Assembly (NCBI GenBank): GCA_963920575.1
Contig: OY986963.1
Coordinates: 658,896-722,895 of the forward strand
DNA: 64,000 bases
Direction of reading: 5' to 3'
Origin: Narthecium ossifragum
Lineage: Eukaryota > Streptophyta > Magnoliopsida > Dioscoreales > Nartheciaceae
The notes under the pieces: generated by a model
Seen by the model: the letters and a program-made list of their open reading frames with translations, nothing else
The model's database searches: none
Told to the model about the DNA's origin: nothing
Shown here: positions 1 through 9,807 of the stretch, piece after piece
How positions within the stretch are numbered: position 1 is the first letter of the stretch
Layout: every line of letters starts with the position of its first letter
Made by a program: the position numbers and the translations under genes

Positions 1-818
1 TGTAGGCAATTGTGGAGCAGAAATAGATTGGATAGCTATATAAAGTGATCGAAATAATCTTTTAAATAGGCAATGAAATCAGAGATAGGATAGGTCACAT
101 GAAGTATGGAGAGGAAGAGAGGAGCTAATCATGCATGAAGTGTTCAAAAATATTTAAGATAGCTTCGAATAGGAGGAAATTGTAGTTATAAACGCGTCAA
201 ACAGATTCTCCAATAAGACGGGAATAATTGTTTGTTTCTAATGCTCTGCTCTTGGTCACTTACATGTCTGAAGAAACCTTGTTTTATTTCAATCATTACG
301 GCTTCTATAATTTCTTCTCCTGCTTTGAGTTCGTTCAGAGCACACCATACTCTCAATCATACAACTTGATTTGTGACTTGTTGAGGGGTAAAAAGATCTC
401 AAATTTCCAATGACGAGTTCTGTTTTCTGCTGAAATTTTCAAAGTTGTCATACATGGCTTAAGCTAGTATTAACTTCCATGTTTAGATATAATCTTGTTC
501 TCCATCACCAGTCTTGAAGCTCTACTCATCTTGAAGCCGGAATCCGGTAGATTTTGGGCAGCTTGTATCTTTCTTCTGGCTATGGTTTTAGATTTTAATA
601 CTCAACACAGCATTTTTTCAATCTTTGCCATCTTATTGAATCAATCTTCAACTAAAATGAATTGTTGTCAAGAGGTATGCGAGTTGATTTCAACTTGTTA
701 TCCGTAAAGAATCAAGTTTTCAGATTGGAAGTACAAGATGCCCGTGCAACTTTCTCATGTGTACTTTCTTGATTGATACACTGCTGAATCGTAAGTTGTT
801 ATACAACGTTAATTGCAG
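1..818 (+). other. Probable last intron of the first EF-hand gene (partial)
   Basis: This AT-rich stretch precedes the only visible exon of the first EF-hand paralogue and ends in a good acceptor (TTGCAG, to 818). The matching intron of the second paralogue is about 2.56 kb long, so the upstream exons should lie outside the window. I searched this stretch by eye for sequence resembling the first three exons of the paralogue and saw none. Confidence 0.6.
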
Positions 819-1085
819 AATTTCCAGACCAAAGGGACTCAAGAAATCAATAGGGATGAGTTTCATGCATTAATCATGGGATGGGAGCAGAGAGACCTCA
901 AGTTCATTGCTACGAACAGGATCATCCTTGCCATTCTGGCCGCCCCTTACATGGCAATTATCACCAAAAATGCGGCGAAAAGAGTTCCTCAGATCCGAGA
1001 TGTAGCCGAAAGGGTCCCAACACCTGTGATCAGCTCTGCTTATGCCATGGGACTCATTCTTCTTCAAGATGTCCAGAGGGCTTAA
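819..1085 (+). CDS. EF-hand family protein, last exon only; Ca-binding loop degenerate
   Basis: The exon encodes the C-terminal 88 residues of a small protein that aligns along its length with the last exon of the next gene (4657-4926). It begins in phase 0 after an acceptor and stops with TAA at 1083-1085. In the position of the EF-hand loop the intact sister reads DVNLDGLLDREEF; this copy reads QTKGTQEINRDEF, so the acidic residues at loop positions 1, 3, 5 and 9 are gone while the final D-E-F is kept. A hydrophobic segment follows (IILAILAAPYMAI), then a KRVPQ-type linker and a second hydrophobic stretch near the C terminus. The 5' exons lie left of the window. It looks like a tandem duplicate that kept its frame but probably no longer binds calcium at this site. 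A role cannot be read from sequence. Confidence 0.8.
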   Translation, partial: NFQTKGTQEINRDEFHALIMGWEQRDLKFIATNRIILAILAAPYMAIITKNAAKRVPQIRDVAERVPTPVISSAYAMGLILLQDVQRA

Positions 1086-1269
1086 AGAAACGCTCAAGGA
1101 GGAGACATAGCCAGCAACTGTCACTGATGCTTACTGTTGATTTTTTAGTTATCTTCTTTTAATTTGGTGCCTCTGTAAAATAAAAATAGCAAGATGGACT
1201 TGATTCCGGAGTTATTTGCAAGGTTATCGAGGTGTCATTATTAGACTGATATATGACTCATTGTATGCG

Positions 1270-1515
1270 TATATTACGTGGCAGTTCATGGTAGCTGGGC
1301 TTTCGTTGTCGTCTCGTGGGCTTCGTTCGTGTACATCCAAAACTAAAAGGACATTGATTTGTGGAGAAATTTCAAGCCGGACACGTGGCTTCCGGTTTGG
1401 GTGGACCCTTTAACTACCAGTCTCCGGCTGTCACGTGGCGCATTGGAAGTTAGCACTACTCGACCAAAAATAATTCAAATTAGAACGGTCACCGTCCACG
1501 GTGCCACGTGGCAGT
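1270..1515 (+). promoter_or_regulatory. Cluster of four ABRE / G-box-like elements (PyACGTGGC)
   Basis: Four perfect matches to the ABA-responsive element PyACGTGGC occur on the plus strand at about 1275-1282, 1382-1389, 1432-1439 and 1505-1512, in the 400 bases upstream of the EF-hand start codon at 1671. Multiple ABREs near a plant core promoter are a known signature of ABF/AREB-driven induction by abscisic acid, drought or seed maturation. ABA regulation of this gene is inference. No clear TATA box was seen between this cluster and the start. Confidence 0.65.
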
Positions 1516-1670
1516 GGATGATAAGATCCGGATCTCATGGCGCTTCCTGTATCCACAGCTCATTTCTATCTCTACTTACTTAAGTAGGTAGCTTGCAAGA
1601 TAGTCCCACCTCTTTCTCGTCTCTATTTCACCATCCGTCTCTCTAATCGTCGTCTATCTCCTCGTCCGCC

Positions 1671-4600
1671 ATGGGTCAGGTCTTCACCTCCATCCAAGAA
1701 AAGTTCCATGGTACGTATTCGATTATTGTTCTCTTCTCTTTATTTTTGGAAACCATGGTCGAAACGAGGGTTCGTGGTTGATTTGGCTCAGGGAAGCAGT
1801 GGAAGGAGAAGCAGATCAGGAAGATAACCGACAAGGTCTTCGATAAGATCCGAGAGGACTCCGGCAGCGATCGCCTCTCCTTCGAAGACCTGTGCATCGC
1901 CGTCCTCTATGTTTACAAGTGACCCTCAACTGTTCTTTTTTATTTGCCGCTCAAATGAGAAAAGGTTTTGTTTTTGCTCATTGGATTCTTGGATCTTTTA
2001 TATGGTTCTCTTGGTTGTTGGATCAGTGATATCAACAAGCGCTTGCCAGGACCTCATAACGATCCCCCCTCGAAGGCTAAGCTGAGAGCGCTTATGGAGG
2101 TAGAGCTAGTGGTTTCCCTTCCCGTTGTTTTAATTGGTCGTACCCAGTTGTTATTCATGACGATGTTGGGGATTTCCATATTACATGATACCGGTACCTT
2201 TTGATTCTTTTTAGGATGTACAATGCTTTGGCATCATTTTGTCTTTTGATTCTTTTTAGGACGTGTAATGCTTTTCCATGAGTTTTTTTTTCAAAACCTT
2301 TTGCCAATGGATAGTCCTTTTAATAGGTTTGCAACTTTTAATGGTCTGGAAATGCTTTAATTGACGATGTATAGAATGATTTTCATATGGAATTTAGTGT
2401 TAAGGAGATGAATATCGGACGGGATGCACTGTACACAGTTCCTTGATCACTAATTTTGTAGAGATAAATTCGGATGGTGCTATGGGTGGAGCGCGTGAGT
2501 ATCAAGCTTATGGAGTATATTATTAGCTGGTATCTTCCACTTCCAGAATCCAATTTTTTAGTCTTTGGGTCTGTGTAAGTCCAAGTAGTATTATACCCAC
2601 CATTCTGGCACTTTTCACAGCTCTGTTTCTTGCCTTATGCTGTCCTAATGATATCAACACCTCTGGCTGAATTTGATGATTCTAATGCTTGCTGATGTTA
2701 TATACTTTTAATCTCTTCGTTAATCTCAAGAGACGGCACAAGATACTTTCTTTCTTCTTCTTAGGTAGTTCTGCCCAGAGGCTGCTATAGTCAGGGAATT
2801 ACAAATTAATAGTTTTACCAAACTTGGAGCCTCCACTACAGTTTAACCAACCCAAGGACTTGGGTGTATTTCAAGCGTGAGCACTTTGTTTATCCGCTGT
2901 CGAAGTCATCTCTCATGAATTCACATGATCTACAAGCCTTGGAAGGGCCAATACAAGATCTCTTTATAGATATTTTTCATGAGAAAATAAATGGTTTTAA
3001 GGGTATTATAGGAGCAAGGGTTTGGCTATTTAACACTGAAAAGAAAGGAGGTGGTTTGTTGCATCCTTTCATCAATTGATTTCTACCAAACTAGTTTTGG
3101 TGTTCAATTATTACGCCTGCTAAGGTGATCATTGCAAGTCTTCAGATAAAAATTGTAAAGGATTAAATTACTTTTAGGGCCACACCTTTTCATATTTTTT
3201 TCAAAGCAGTAAGAGACCAGATTGAAGAGACAGGACAATTGATTGGCTACCTGAAGTATTTCCTACAACAACAGGGGAAGTTTGCACTTGCACAGGCACA
3301 TAGATCTCCATAGGGTGTGATAAATGATTTGGAGCTCATTTAAGTGGCCACTAGAATTAATTAAATGCTTGTGCACATAGTTTGGAAGATGAAAAGGATT
3401 TTATAACATTCTTTGAGCAATTTAAAAAATTCCTTGCAATGTCATAATGGATCTTCTATGTGGCATGCAATTGATGTCACTTGAACCGATCAACTTATAA
3501 AGAAGCTTATTGTAACTTTTACTGTGTGAAGGTTTACCACCGAATCATACTTCACCAGGTTGAGTGTCGAAGTAATCAAATTGCTAGCAAAAATTCTAGC
3601 TCCAGTGCGAGAGATTGTTTCATTGTTATATTTGGGGGCACTAACGACAAGGTTTCTTTCAATGAAGAATGCCTGCACTGTCTGTGCTTTGCATCACGTC
3701 ATACAATGAGACAGACACGTAGTACTAATATTTTCAGGGAATAAATAATCTATATGATGTGGTTGAAGTTGTGATGGGTCCAGACGATTCTAGGTTATTG
3801 GCTGATGTTGTGACGTTGGTTTGTGAGGGTTGCAGCAATGCAACTAAAAGAAATTACTCCTCACTGATTACTTGCTGCCTTTTCTAGATAGTTCTTCTTG
3901 TAAAAGAACAAAGACCATGTAGTGACGTGGATCTTGTGGATGCCTATCCCATTTTCATCAGTATACGATCAGAAATATAATCATGGCCTTTCTAACAGCT
4001 GAAAGACGCTAATTAGGAATATGTGCCACCAATGTTATATTGTAGTTTTAAGCTGGAGCTTGTTGGCTTTAAAATATGGGAGTCAGTTAATGAAAATGTC
4101 GTATTGGGTTCCAAAACCTTTTTTCGCTTGTTCATTCTTCCAGATATGTGTAAGACCTTAGTTTTTTATTACCAGCAATTTTTCCAGTTATTCATTGGGT
4201 TGCTTTAATACAATATCTTCTGGAGCTGCAGATAAATGAAGCAGTAATTTAATCCTATCTTTTCAGATTTATCAGCTAGATTATAAGTTGTATTTAGTAT
4301 TGTAACTGAGATCATTTTTCGTTCCTCTTTTTTCCTTTAGAAGCACGGATCTTTTGGGCTTATGAACCAGTATTATTTACATGTTTTTCGTGTTTTCTGA
4401 TGATGTTCTCCTCAAAAAGTCTGTATGCCATTCACTACTGTACTTGATCATTGCTCCTGAGTTGATTGTACTTCAAACTCATCAGAACCTAGCAAAAAGT
4501 ACAATGTGCAAGCTGAAAATTGCCAAGTACTATGAATGCGGAATTTATTGAGATACTGATATATCTTAGAAATGCATCACAAGTTCATTATTCTGCAGCA

Positions 4601-4926
4601 TAACTTTCTGTCATTTTGCTGCATTCGATGCCCATTTCTCTCGTTTCTTCTTGCAGGAGTATGATGTCAATCTAGATGGGCTGCTCGATAGAGAAGAGTT
4701 TGCAAAGTTCATCCTGAAATTGACAGCCGACACTTTGACTTTGATCAGTCGCAACCTGGTTATTGCATTTATACTGGCTCCAACAGTTGCGTTGGCAACC
4801 AAGAGGGCCACTGAGGGTGTACCTCATGTAGGCAAAGTTGTGCAGAAGCTTCCCAATTCCGTCTATGCATCCCTGATTACTCTTACCGTTGTTTTAGTAA
4901 CAAGTGCTGCTGAAGGGTCTATGTAG
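1671..4926 (+). CDS. Small EF-hand calcium-binding protein with C-terminal hydrophobic segments
   Basis: Four exons join in frame: 1671-1710, 1792-1918, 2027-2099 and 4657-4926, giving 169 residues; all introns are GT-AG. The N terminus reads MGQVFTSIQEKFHG, where Gly2 resembles an N-myristoylation context. The first half is charged and helical (KQWKEKQIRKITDKVFDKI). Exon 4 opens with a canonical EF-hand loop (DVNLDGLLDREEF: D1, N3, D5, D9, E12). It continues with a hydrophobic stretch (LVIAFILAPTVALAT), a KRATEGVP linker and a second hydrophobic stretch near the C terminus. The family is plant-wide and annotated only as calcium-binding EF-hand protein; I cannot assign a pathway. A tandem sister lies upstream. 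The four ABRE motifs at 1275-1512 suggest induction by abscisic acid. Intron 3 is long (2557 bp). Exon calls are strong because each junction keeps the frame and the paralogue matches exon 4. Confidence 0.88.
2100..4656 (+). other. Long intron 3 of the EF-hand gene
   Basis: AT-rich intronic sequence of 2557 bp. Short open frames at about 2864-3079 and 3481-3744 have no recognisable domain and lack coding bias. The intron probably carries decayed insertion sequence, but I saw no terminal repeats or target duplications that define an element. Confidence 0.55.
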
Positions 4927-5660
4927 GCTAGCAATGCAGTTCATCGTTCTCCCCCAGTTGTAAAATGGGAACTTGCATCACTTAGTTCATGTGAATTGGA
5001 TAAGCCCTTAGAGCGTATCAGGGACATGTATGCTGTATACATACATCTAATTCTTTACGACTATTGTAAGAGATCAAACTTAAGATCTTGCCGATGATTT
5101 ACTCTGTGATTTCTGCTTTTGGAATCCTTATGGTTTATTATGAAGCTCAGGTTGTTTGATCATGGATCAAGTGATGTGTTTGTGCTTAATAAAAGAGCGC
5201 CAATCGGTACAATCAGGTCTCGTTTGATCAAGATTTCTCTAGATGTCATGTTGATGTTGGTTCGACCACAAAAGAACCGGACACGAAACTCATGAGGGCC
5301 ATGTTTTTCTTATTCGATATGCAACCAAGGCCTCTTCTTTTGATCTTAAAAAACGCCCGTACGTGCGGGCGTGGTTCGAACGGGCATCTAACGTCGACTG
5401 TTCTCCATCAGACGGTGATCGAAGACCCCCCGCCGTGCGGGACCTGAGTCCAGAGATCGTTAGGCAAAAGGTCAGAGAGTCGTCAGACTGGAAATTCCCA
5501 GCCGCCACGTCATCGCGGAGACCTGCCGGCCTTTCCGGTGCCCCCAAACCATTACTAGTAAAAGCTAGAACCAGAGAAAAGGTTCGCCCTGATTACGATC
5601 CAAAGCTCTCTTGATTCTTCTCTAATGCCCAATTCCTAATTCCCCTCTGGTCATCTCATC
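4927..5660 (+). other. Intergenic: EF-hand 3' end and promoter side of DUF716 gene
   Basis: The first 250 bases are likely 3' UTR of the EF-hand gene, with an AATAAA-like signal near 5188. The rest is GC-richer sequence upstream of the DUF716 gene. The open frames at 5290-5614 on both strands overlap each other and match no known family, so they are not called as genes. Confidence 0.5.
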
Positions 5661-5675
5661 GGCTCCCTTTAATAC

Positions 5676-5686
5676 TATATATAAAT
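5676..5686 (+). promoter_or_regulatory. TATA box of the DUF716 gene
   Basis: TATATATAAAT lies about 530 bases upstream of the start codon. A pyrimidine-rich leader follows, with a possible leader intron beginning near 5868 (CAGGTAACG) and ending near 6092. The spacing is plausible for a plant gene with an intron in its 5' UTR. A (GGC)n tract at about 6114-6135 sits just before the start codon. Confidence 0.5.
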
Positions 5687-6213
5687 CCTTCTCCACCATC
5701 ACTCCTCCTCGAGATTTCTCACCTTTTCCCTCAGAAGAGAGGTGAGAGAGATATATATATATAAGGACTATATCCGTTCTCTTCTCTCTCTATCTTTTGG
5801 GCTTCTCTTCTCATAGCGCAATCATATCGGTGGGACGGACGGTCCCCAATCCAATCCCCCGTTAACAGGTAACGTCATTCTCCGGCAAAAGCCCCACAAT
5901 AAAATAATATTTTCCTATTTCTTGCTCCTAATGCTTTCTATTTTGGACACTATGCGATTTATCCTGTACCGATTCATCTATAATCGGCGTTGATCAAGCG
6001 TTCCTTTTCCTATTAGAATTTGTACTTTGAAAGTTTTTTTATGCTGCATTTATCGGGTTTATTTTCTTAGATTTGTGGGTTTAATGGAGCAGGCTTAGCG
6101 GTGGAGGAGGAGGAGGCGGCGGCGGCGGCGGCGGCGATCCAAGTCAACGGCGTTGGGGTTTGGACCGTAATTTGTCGGGGATCAAGGGGCGGTTTTAGGA
6201 GGAAGAGGAGGTG

Positions 6214-8549
6214 ATGGGGTCGTTCAAAGGCCACGTGCTGCCGGGGAGCTTGTTCCTGGTGGTAGGGCTGTGGCACGTGTGGAGCGCGGTGGCCCGGTTC
6301 GTGGCGGAGCCGGAGGCGGCGTTTCGGGTGCGGGTGTGGAACCCGGCCGGGGAGGGGCGGCTGAGGCACCTGGAGCTGTACGTGGTGGCGGGCGGCGCGT
6401 TCGCCGACATGTGCGTGGAGCTGCTCTATTCGACCCACCTCCACCTCCTAGTTGGACCGAATCATATGCTCAACCCGGCCCACTTGAACGACTTCGAGCA
6501 TGGCGGTATGCTCCTCATGTTCTTCCTATTTGGCGTGGGCGCCCTCCTCTCCGAGAAGACCAAGTACGCTCTTCCTTGTGTCTCTTTCTCTCAAACTTAT
6601 AGGGACCATTTGTATTCGGTGATATAAAAGTATGCACCTTGAATGAAGAGTGAAGACTAATCTATCACTATCTCCAGATTGTACATCAATTGAGATGGTA
6701 GGAATCAACTACAAGTAGTCTTTGAACATTAGGTAAGATGACTAAGAGGAAGGTCATATGGGACTCTTTTTGCTTGGTAAATGATTCTTCTTGGCTCGTT
6801 TGGTTGTGGAATTGACTATTCTAGAGAGGACAGAGATTAGTATACTAGAATGAGTATTGTGATAGAATTGTTGGGCATGTGGTGTTTGGTTGAAAAGTAA
6901 GGATAGGGATTGTTATACCAAACGGGCTCTATGTTTAAAGCTGACCAATTTGAGTTCTTTTAGTATCTGAGAGTTTTCTGTCTATCATGTAGACCCAAAA
7001 GGAGTGAAAGTGATTATATTCATGGGCGGACTAAGGCTAGACCGGGCTGTAGCCTGGTGGCTCAGCAGAAAAGCCTGTGACGTCATAGCCTCAGCCCATG
7101 TAAAACCCAATTATAGTCCAGCTGTCCAGCCCACTTAGCCCTCAGTCCAAATCAGTGACCCAGCCCATGACCAACTCTTTCCACTCTAGGCTCTAGCTAT
7201 TAGCCCACATATATGCAATATTGATAATAATGCCTAATACCCTTTCCCTTGCTATTGCAACGCTTCCATGGTCGGTGGTCCTCTTCAAGGTTTCACAAAA
7301 GCTTTATCACATTGAATTACCCTCCCTTGGCATTTACCTTCCCTTTGCCTTCCTATTATTCGATTAAACCCTTAGAAACGACTTCGGTGTTCCCCTTTTG
7401 CGAAGATCTATAGCATCGAATTGAAAGGTGAGTTCTTCATATATAATAAAATTATATTGATTATATAATATCTGATCCTTTGTTAGGATTTACCTTTAGT
7501 TTAATACCTTAGGCTTAGCAGAATAAAACTTTTTAGAGATAGCAACAGTCAAGTAAGCCATTACAAGGTATTTATTCCTTCATTCTGTTGTTCCCTTTTA
7601 TATGAGCATATATTAGCTAGAGGTTGGTTTTTTGCTGATAAAGTTTCATTAGAGCATCAGCCATGTGAACTTTTAATCCTGGTTCCGCCCCTGATTATAT
7701 TGGTTCATTCTCGAGTAATCTTGGCTTGAAAATAAATGTCCGAGTGCCCATTGAATCATCAATGACTCTATTTAACTAGTGACAAGGGGAAAGACACCAA
7801 GAACTTCATTTTTGAGATTATTGGTGATGTATAAGTGATGTTGTTCGAGAATTGTATGAATTTCTTTTCACAGGAATGCATAATTAGACCAAATATCTGT
7901 AAAAAGCTACAGCCATTATGTATGTGATGCGAGGATGAAGAATTTATGGAAACCGGAAGAGAAATAGGCTTTCTAAAGAGTGATTATGTATTATACTTTG
8001 GTGCCCTCATGCTAAAGCTAGGTTGCAAACAGGCACGTTCCGCTACCCAACGAGGCGCTGTGCCTGATCGCAGCCGCGGCGTTCACGGCGGAGTTCTTGC
8101 TGTTCTACTTCCACTCCACCGCCCACACGGGGCTGGAAGGCTACTACCACCTCATCCTCGTCATCCTCATCGGCTTCTGCGTCTTCTCCATCGTCGCCGG
8201 AGCCTTCTTCCCCTCCAGCTTCCCCGTGGACCTCGCCAGCGGCGCCGCCATCACCATGCAGGGTCTATGGTTCTACCAGACCGCCTTCACCCTCTACGGC
8301 CCCATGATGCCGCACGGATGTCGTCTAGATGGCAACAGCATCGTCTGCCGCCCGCACGACGCGCAGGTCCGCGGTGAGCTGCTGGCCAACGTCCAGCTTT
8401 TCTCTCTGGTGTTCCTCACCTTCGTATTTGTGCTTGGGTCTTATGCTGTTGCCGTGGCTAAGTATGGACATCCAGAGCTCAGTAATTGGTACGCTGGGGT
8501 TTCCAAAGAAGGTGGTGAAAATGGGATCGAGGAATTGGCCGAGGAATGA
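6214..8549 (+). CDS. TMEM45-like / DUF716 multi-pass membrane protein
   Basis: Two exons, 6214-6563 and 8033-8549, join in frame (AA|G) to encode 288 residues. The start is the ATG opening MGSFKGHVLPGSLFLVVGLWH. Family hallmarks seen are the N-terminal GH-x-x-PG-x-x-F motif, the conserved histidines in HLELYVV and FEHGGMLLMFFLFG, the HSTAHTGLEGYYH motif at the start of exon 2, and LWFYQTAFTLYGP. There are about seven hydrophobic segments, the usual number for the family. Arabidopsis and tobacco members are annotated as DUF716, and some were reported as responsive to viral infection; the biochemical function is unknown. Both exons are strongly GC-rich while the 1.47-kb intron is AT-rich and carries two DNA transposons, a typical monocot contrast. 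Family identification is firm; role is not known. Confidence 0.92.
6793..6929. mobile_element. Short MITE-like element in DUF716 intron
   Basis: About 137 bp bounded by an imperfect terminal inverted repeat: GGCTCGTTTGGT on the left and ACCAAACGGGCTC on the right. This GGSCYCGTTTGG end is common in plant hAT or PIF-type MITEs. No clear target duplication was found, so superfamily and exact ends are uncertain. Confidence 0.5.
7021..7693. mobile_element. Non-autonomous hAT element (673 bp) with 8-bp target duplication
   Basis: The element begins CATGGGCGGACTAAGG and ends in CCTGGTTCCGCCCCTG, whose complement is CAGGGGCGGAACCAGG: a terminal inverted repeat typical of plant hAT elements. Perfect 8-bp direct repeats ATTATATT flank it at 7013-7020 and 7694-7701, the target-site length of hAT transposons. 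No transposase is encoded, so it must have been mobilised in trans. It lies wholly inside the intron of the DUF716 gene, close to a short MITE. Confidence 0.85.
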
Positions 8550-8656
8550 GTTCGTAATCTTCGTCTTTTTTTTCTAACAAAATTTTTTTGTGCCTAGCGG
8601 GAGCTGTGCTCTTACACTGGAATGTTTTTTTTTTTTTTGGGAAAACTTTGTACTGC

Positions 8657-8784
8657 AATATTCCGTAAGGTGTCCACACAAGGGGACCACCAACAGCTTA
8701 ATCTTGTAGTCGATTTTATTCGACGACTTAGCTTCGGCTTAATTGTGCAAAAAAAAAAAAAAAAAAAAAAATATTCCGTAAGGT
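8657..8784 (+). repeat. Retroposed 77-nt sequence with poly(A) tail and 15-bp target duplication
   Basis: The 15-base sequence AATATTCCGTAAGGT occurs at 8657-8671 and again at 8770-8784. Between the copies lie a 77-nt body (8672-8748) and a run of more than 20 A. Target duplication plus poly(A) is the hallmark of LINE-type (target-primed) retroposition. The body has no tRNA B box, so it is not an evident full SINE. It contains two small hairpin-forming parts, around the GTCG/CGAC pair near 8710-8728 and an AGC-TTCG-GCT stem at 8730-8739. It lies 100-250 bases downstream of the DUF716 stop, probably in or near its 3' UTR. Confidence 0.7.
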
Positions 8785-9807
8785 TTCAGAGACTGTTCTG
8801 TTGTGAAATTTGTTGGATAGGCCGTGGAACCGCTATCAAATAAAGATTGTTTGTAGCTCTATTGCTAGAAGCAACTCAATTTAAACAGTTGGGCTTTTTT
8901 TTTGGGGTTTCAATTACATGTGATCCCTTAACACTTCGAATTTGAGCATTTCTCCCTAATTGTAAAAATGTTTCTGTAATTCTTGGGATTAAATTAAAAA
9001 ATGTCCTTAATTCAAATCTTCTTCTTATACGGTAAAGTTCCCGTGGCGTCCAGGAGGAATTTACATGCAGGCCTTCATTTGTTGCATGCACAATGTGTTT
9101 ATGCTGTCTCCTCAAGGAACCATTTGGTACTAGGAAAACATTGCATCAGTAGCGCATGGCTTGGCGCTTGCTATATCCAACTGTAATAAGAGTGCATCCT
9201 GGTGCAGCTTGGAGTTAATGGGTCAAAATTCTCGGGCTCTGTAAGCCGGGCCCTCGTTGCTGGCCTCCAAATGCACCAAAGCCACCAACTCCCATTAACA
9301 CGGTTTAAGTGGTTTTAGTGTGAAGACTTCGATTGAGAGTACGATAACGCAAAGCGTTCCGCACATACAACAGCATATCCAAGGAGCCCACCGAACGGCA
9401 GGTCCTCTCGCCCGGTTTTGTTCATCGACCGAACGGTCCGAACCAACTTCCTTCCTTCCCTCTTTCAACTCTTCCGGCGGCACAGCTACACATTCTCCGC
9501 TCGGAGCCTCTCCCCTCTCTCGTAGGCGGGCGATATATCCAATCTCTGATCCCGAGACCCCCCTTATTTCGGCGGCGATTGTTTCCTGGTCGGCGGCCGC
9601 CCGCCTCCTGCGATGCCCCGGCGGCTCCTTCGCCGCCCTAGAGGTGCCTACTGCCCCCAATCGACTTTAATTTTCTCAACTGTTTGTGATAAATGATAAA
9701 TTTGTGAAGCTGATGATAGAGTTTGTTGGGACTCGGATCTAGATCTGGTTGCGGATCTTGGTTCCCGGTGTGTAAATCTGAGAAATTTGTAGAAGTTTTG
9801 TATCGTT
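8785..9807 (+). other. Intergenic and 5' leader of the SYP4-type syntaxin gene
   Basis: The left half is AT-rich spacer. From about 9300 the GC content rises and the sequence is probably promoter and leader of the syntaxin gene. An open frame at 9320-9670 spans it but has no recognisable domain and a mirrored frame on the other strand, so it is treated as leader or promoter sequence. A donor-like GAGGTGCC at 9645 may begin a leader intron. Confidence 0.45.

Noticed and set aside
5290..5614. Overlapping open frames on both strands before the DUF716 gene
   Set aside because: No domain, no splice context, mirrored on the two strands; better explained as GC-rich promoter sequence.
6067..6602. 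Alternative-frame and minus-strand open frames over DUF716 exon 1
   Set aside because: Shadows of a very GC-rich real exon; the +1 frame alone gives the DUF716 family sequence.
9320..9670. 116-codon open frame upstream of the syntaxin gene, with a 121-codon frame on the opposite strand
   Set aside because: GC-rich promoter and leader sequence is often open in several frames; neither product has a recognisable domain, and the position fits the syntaxin leader.
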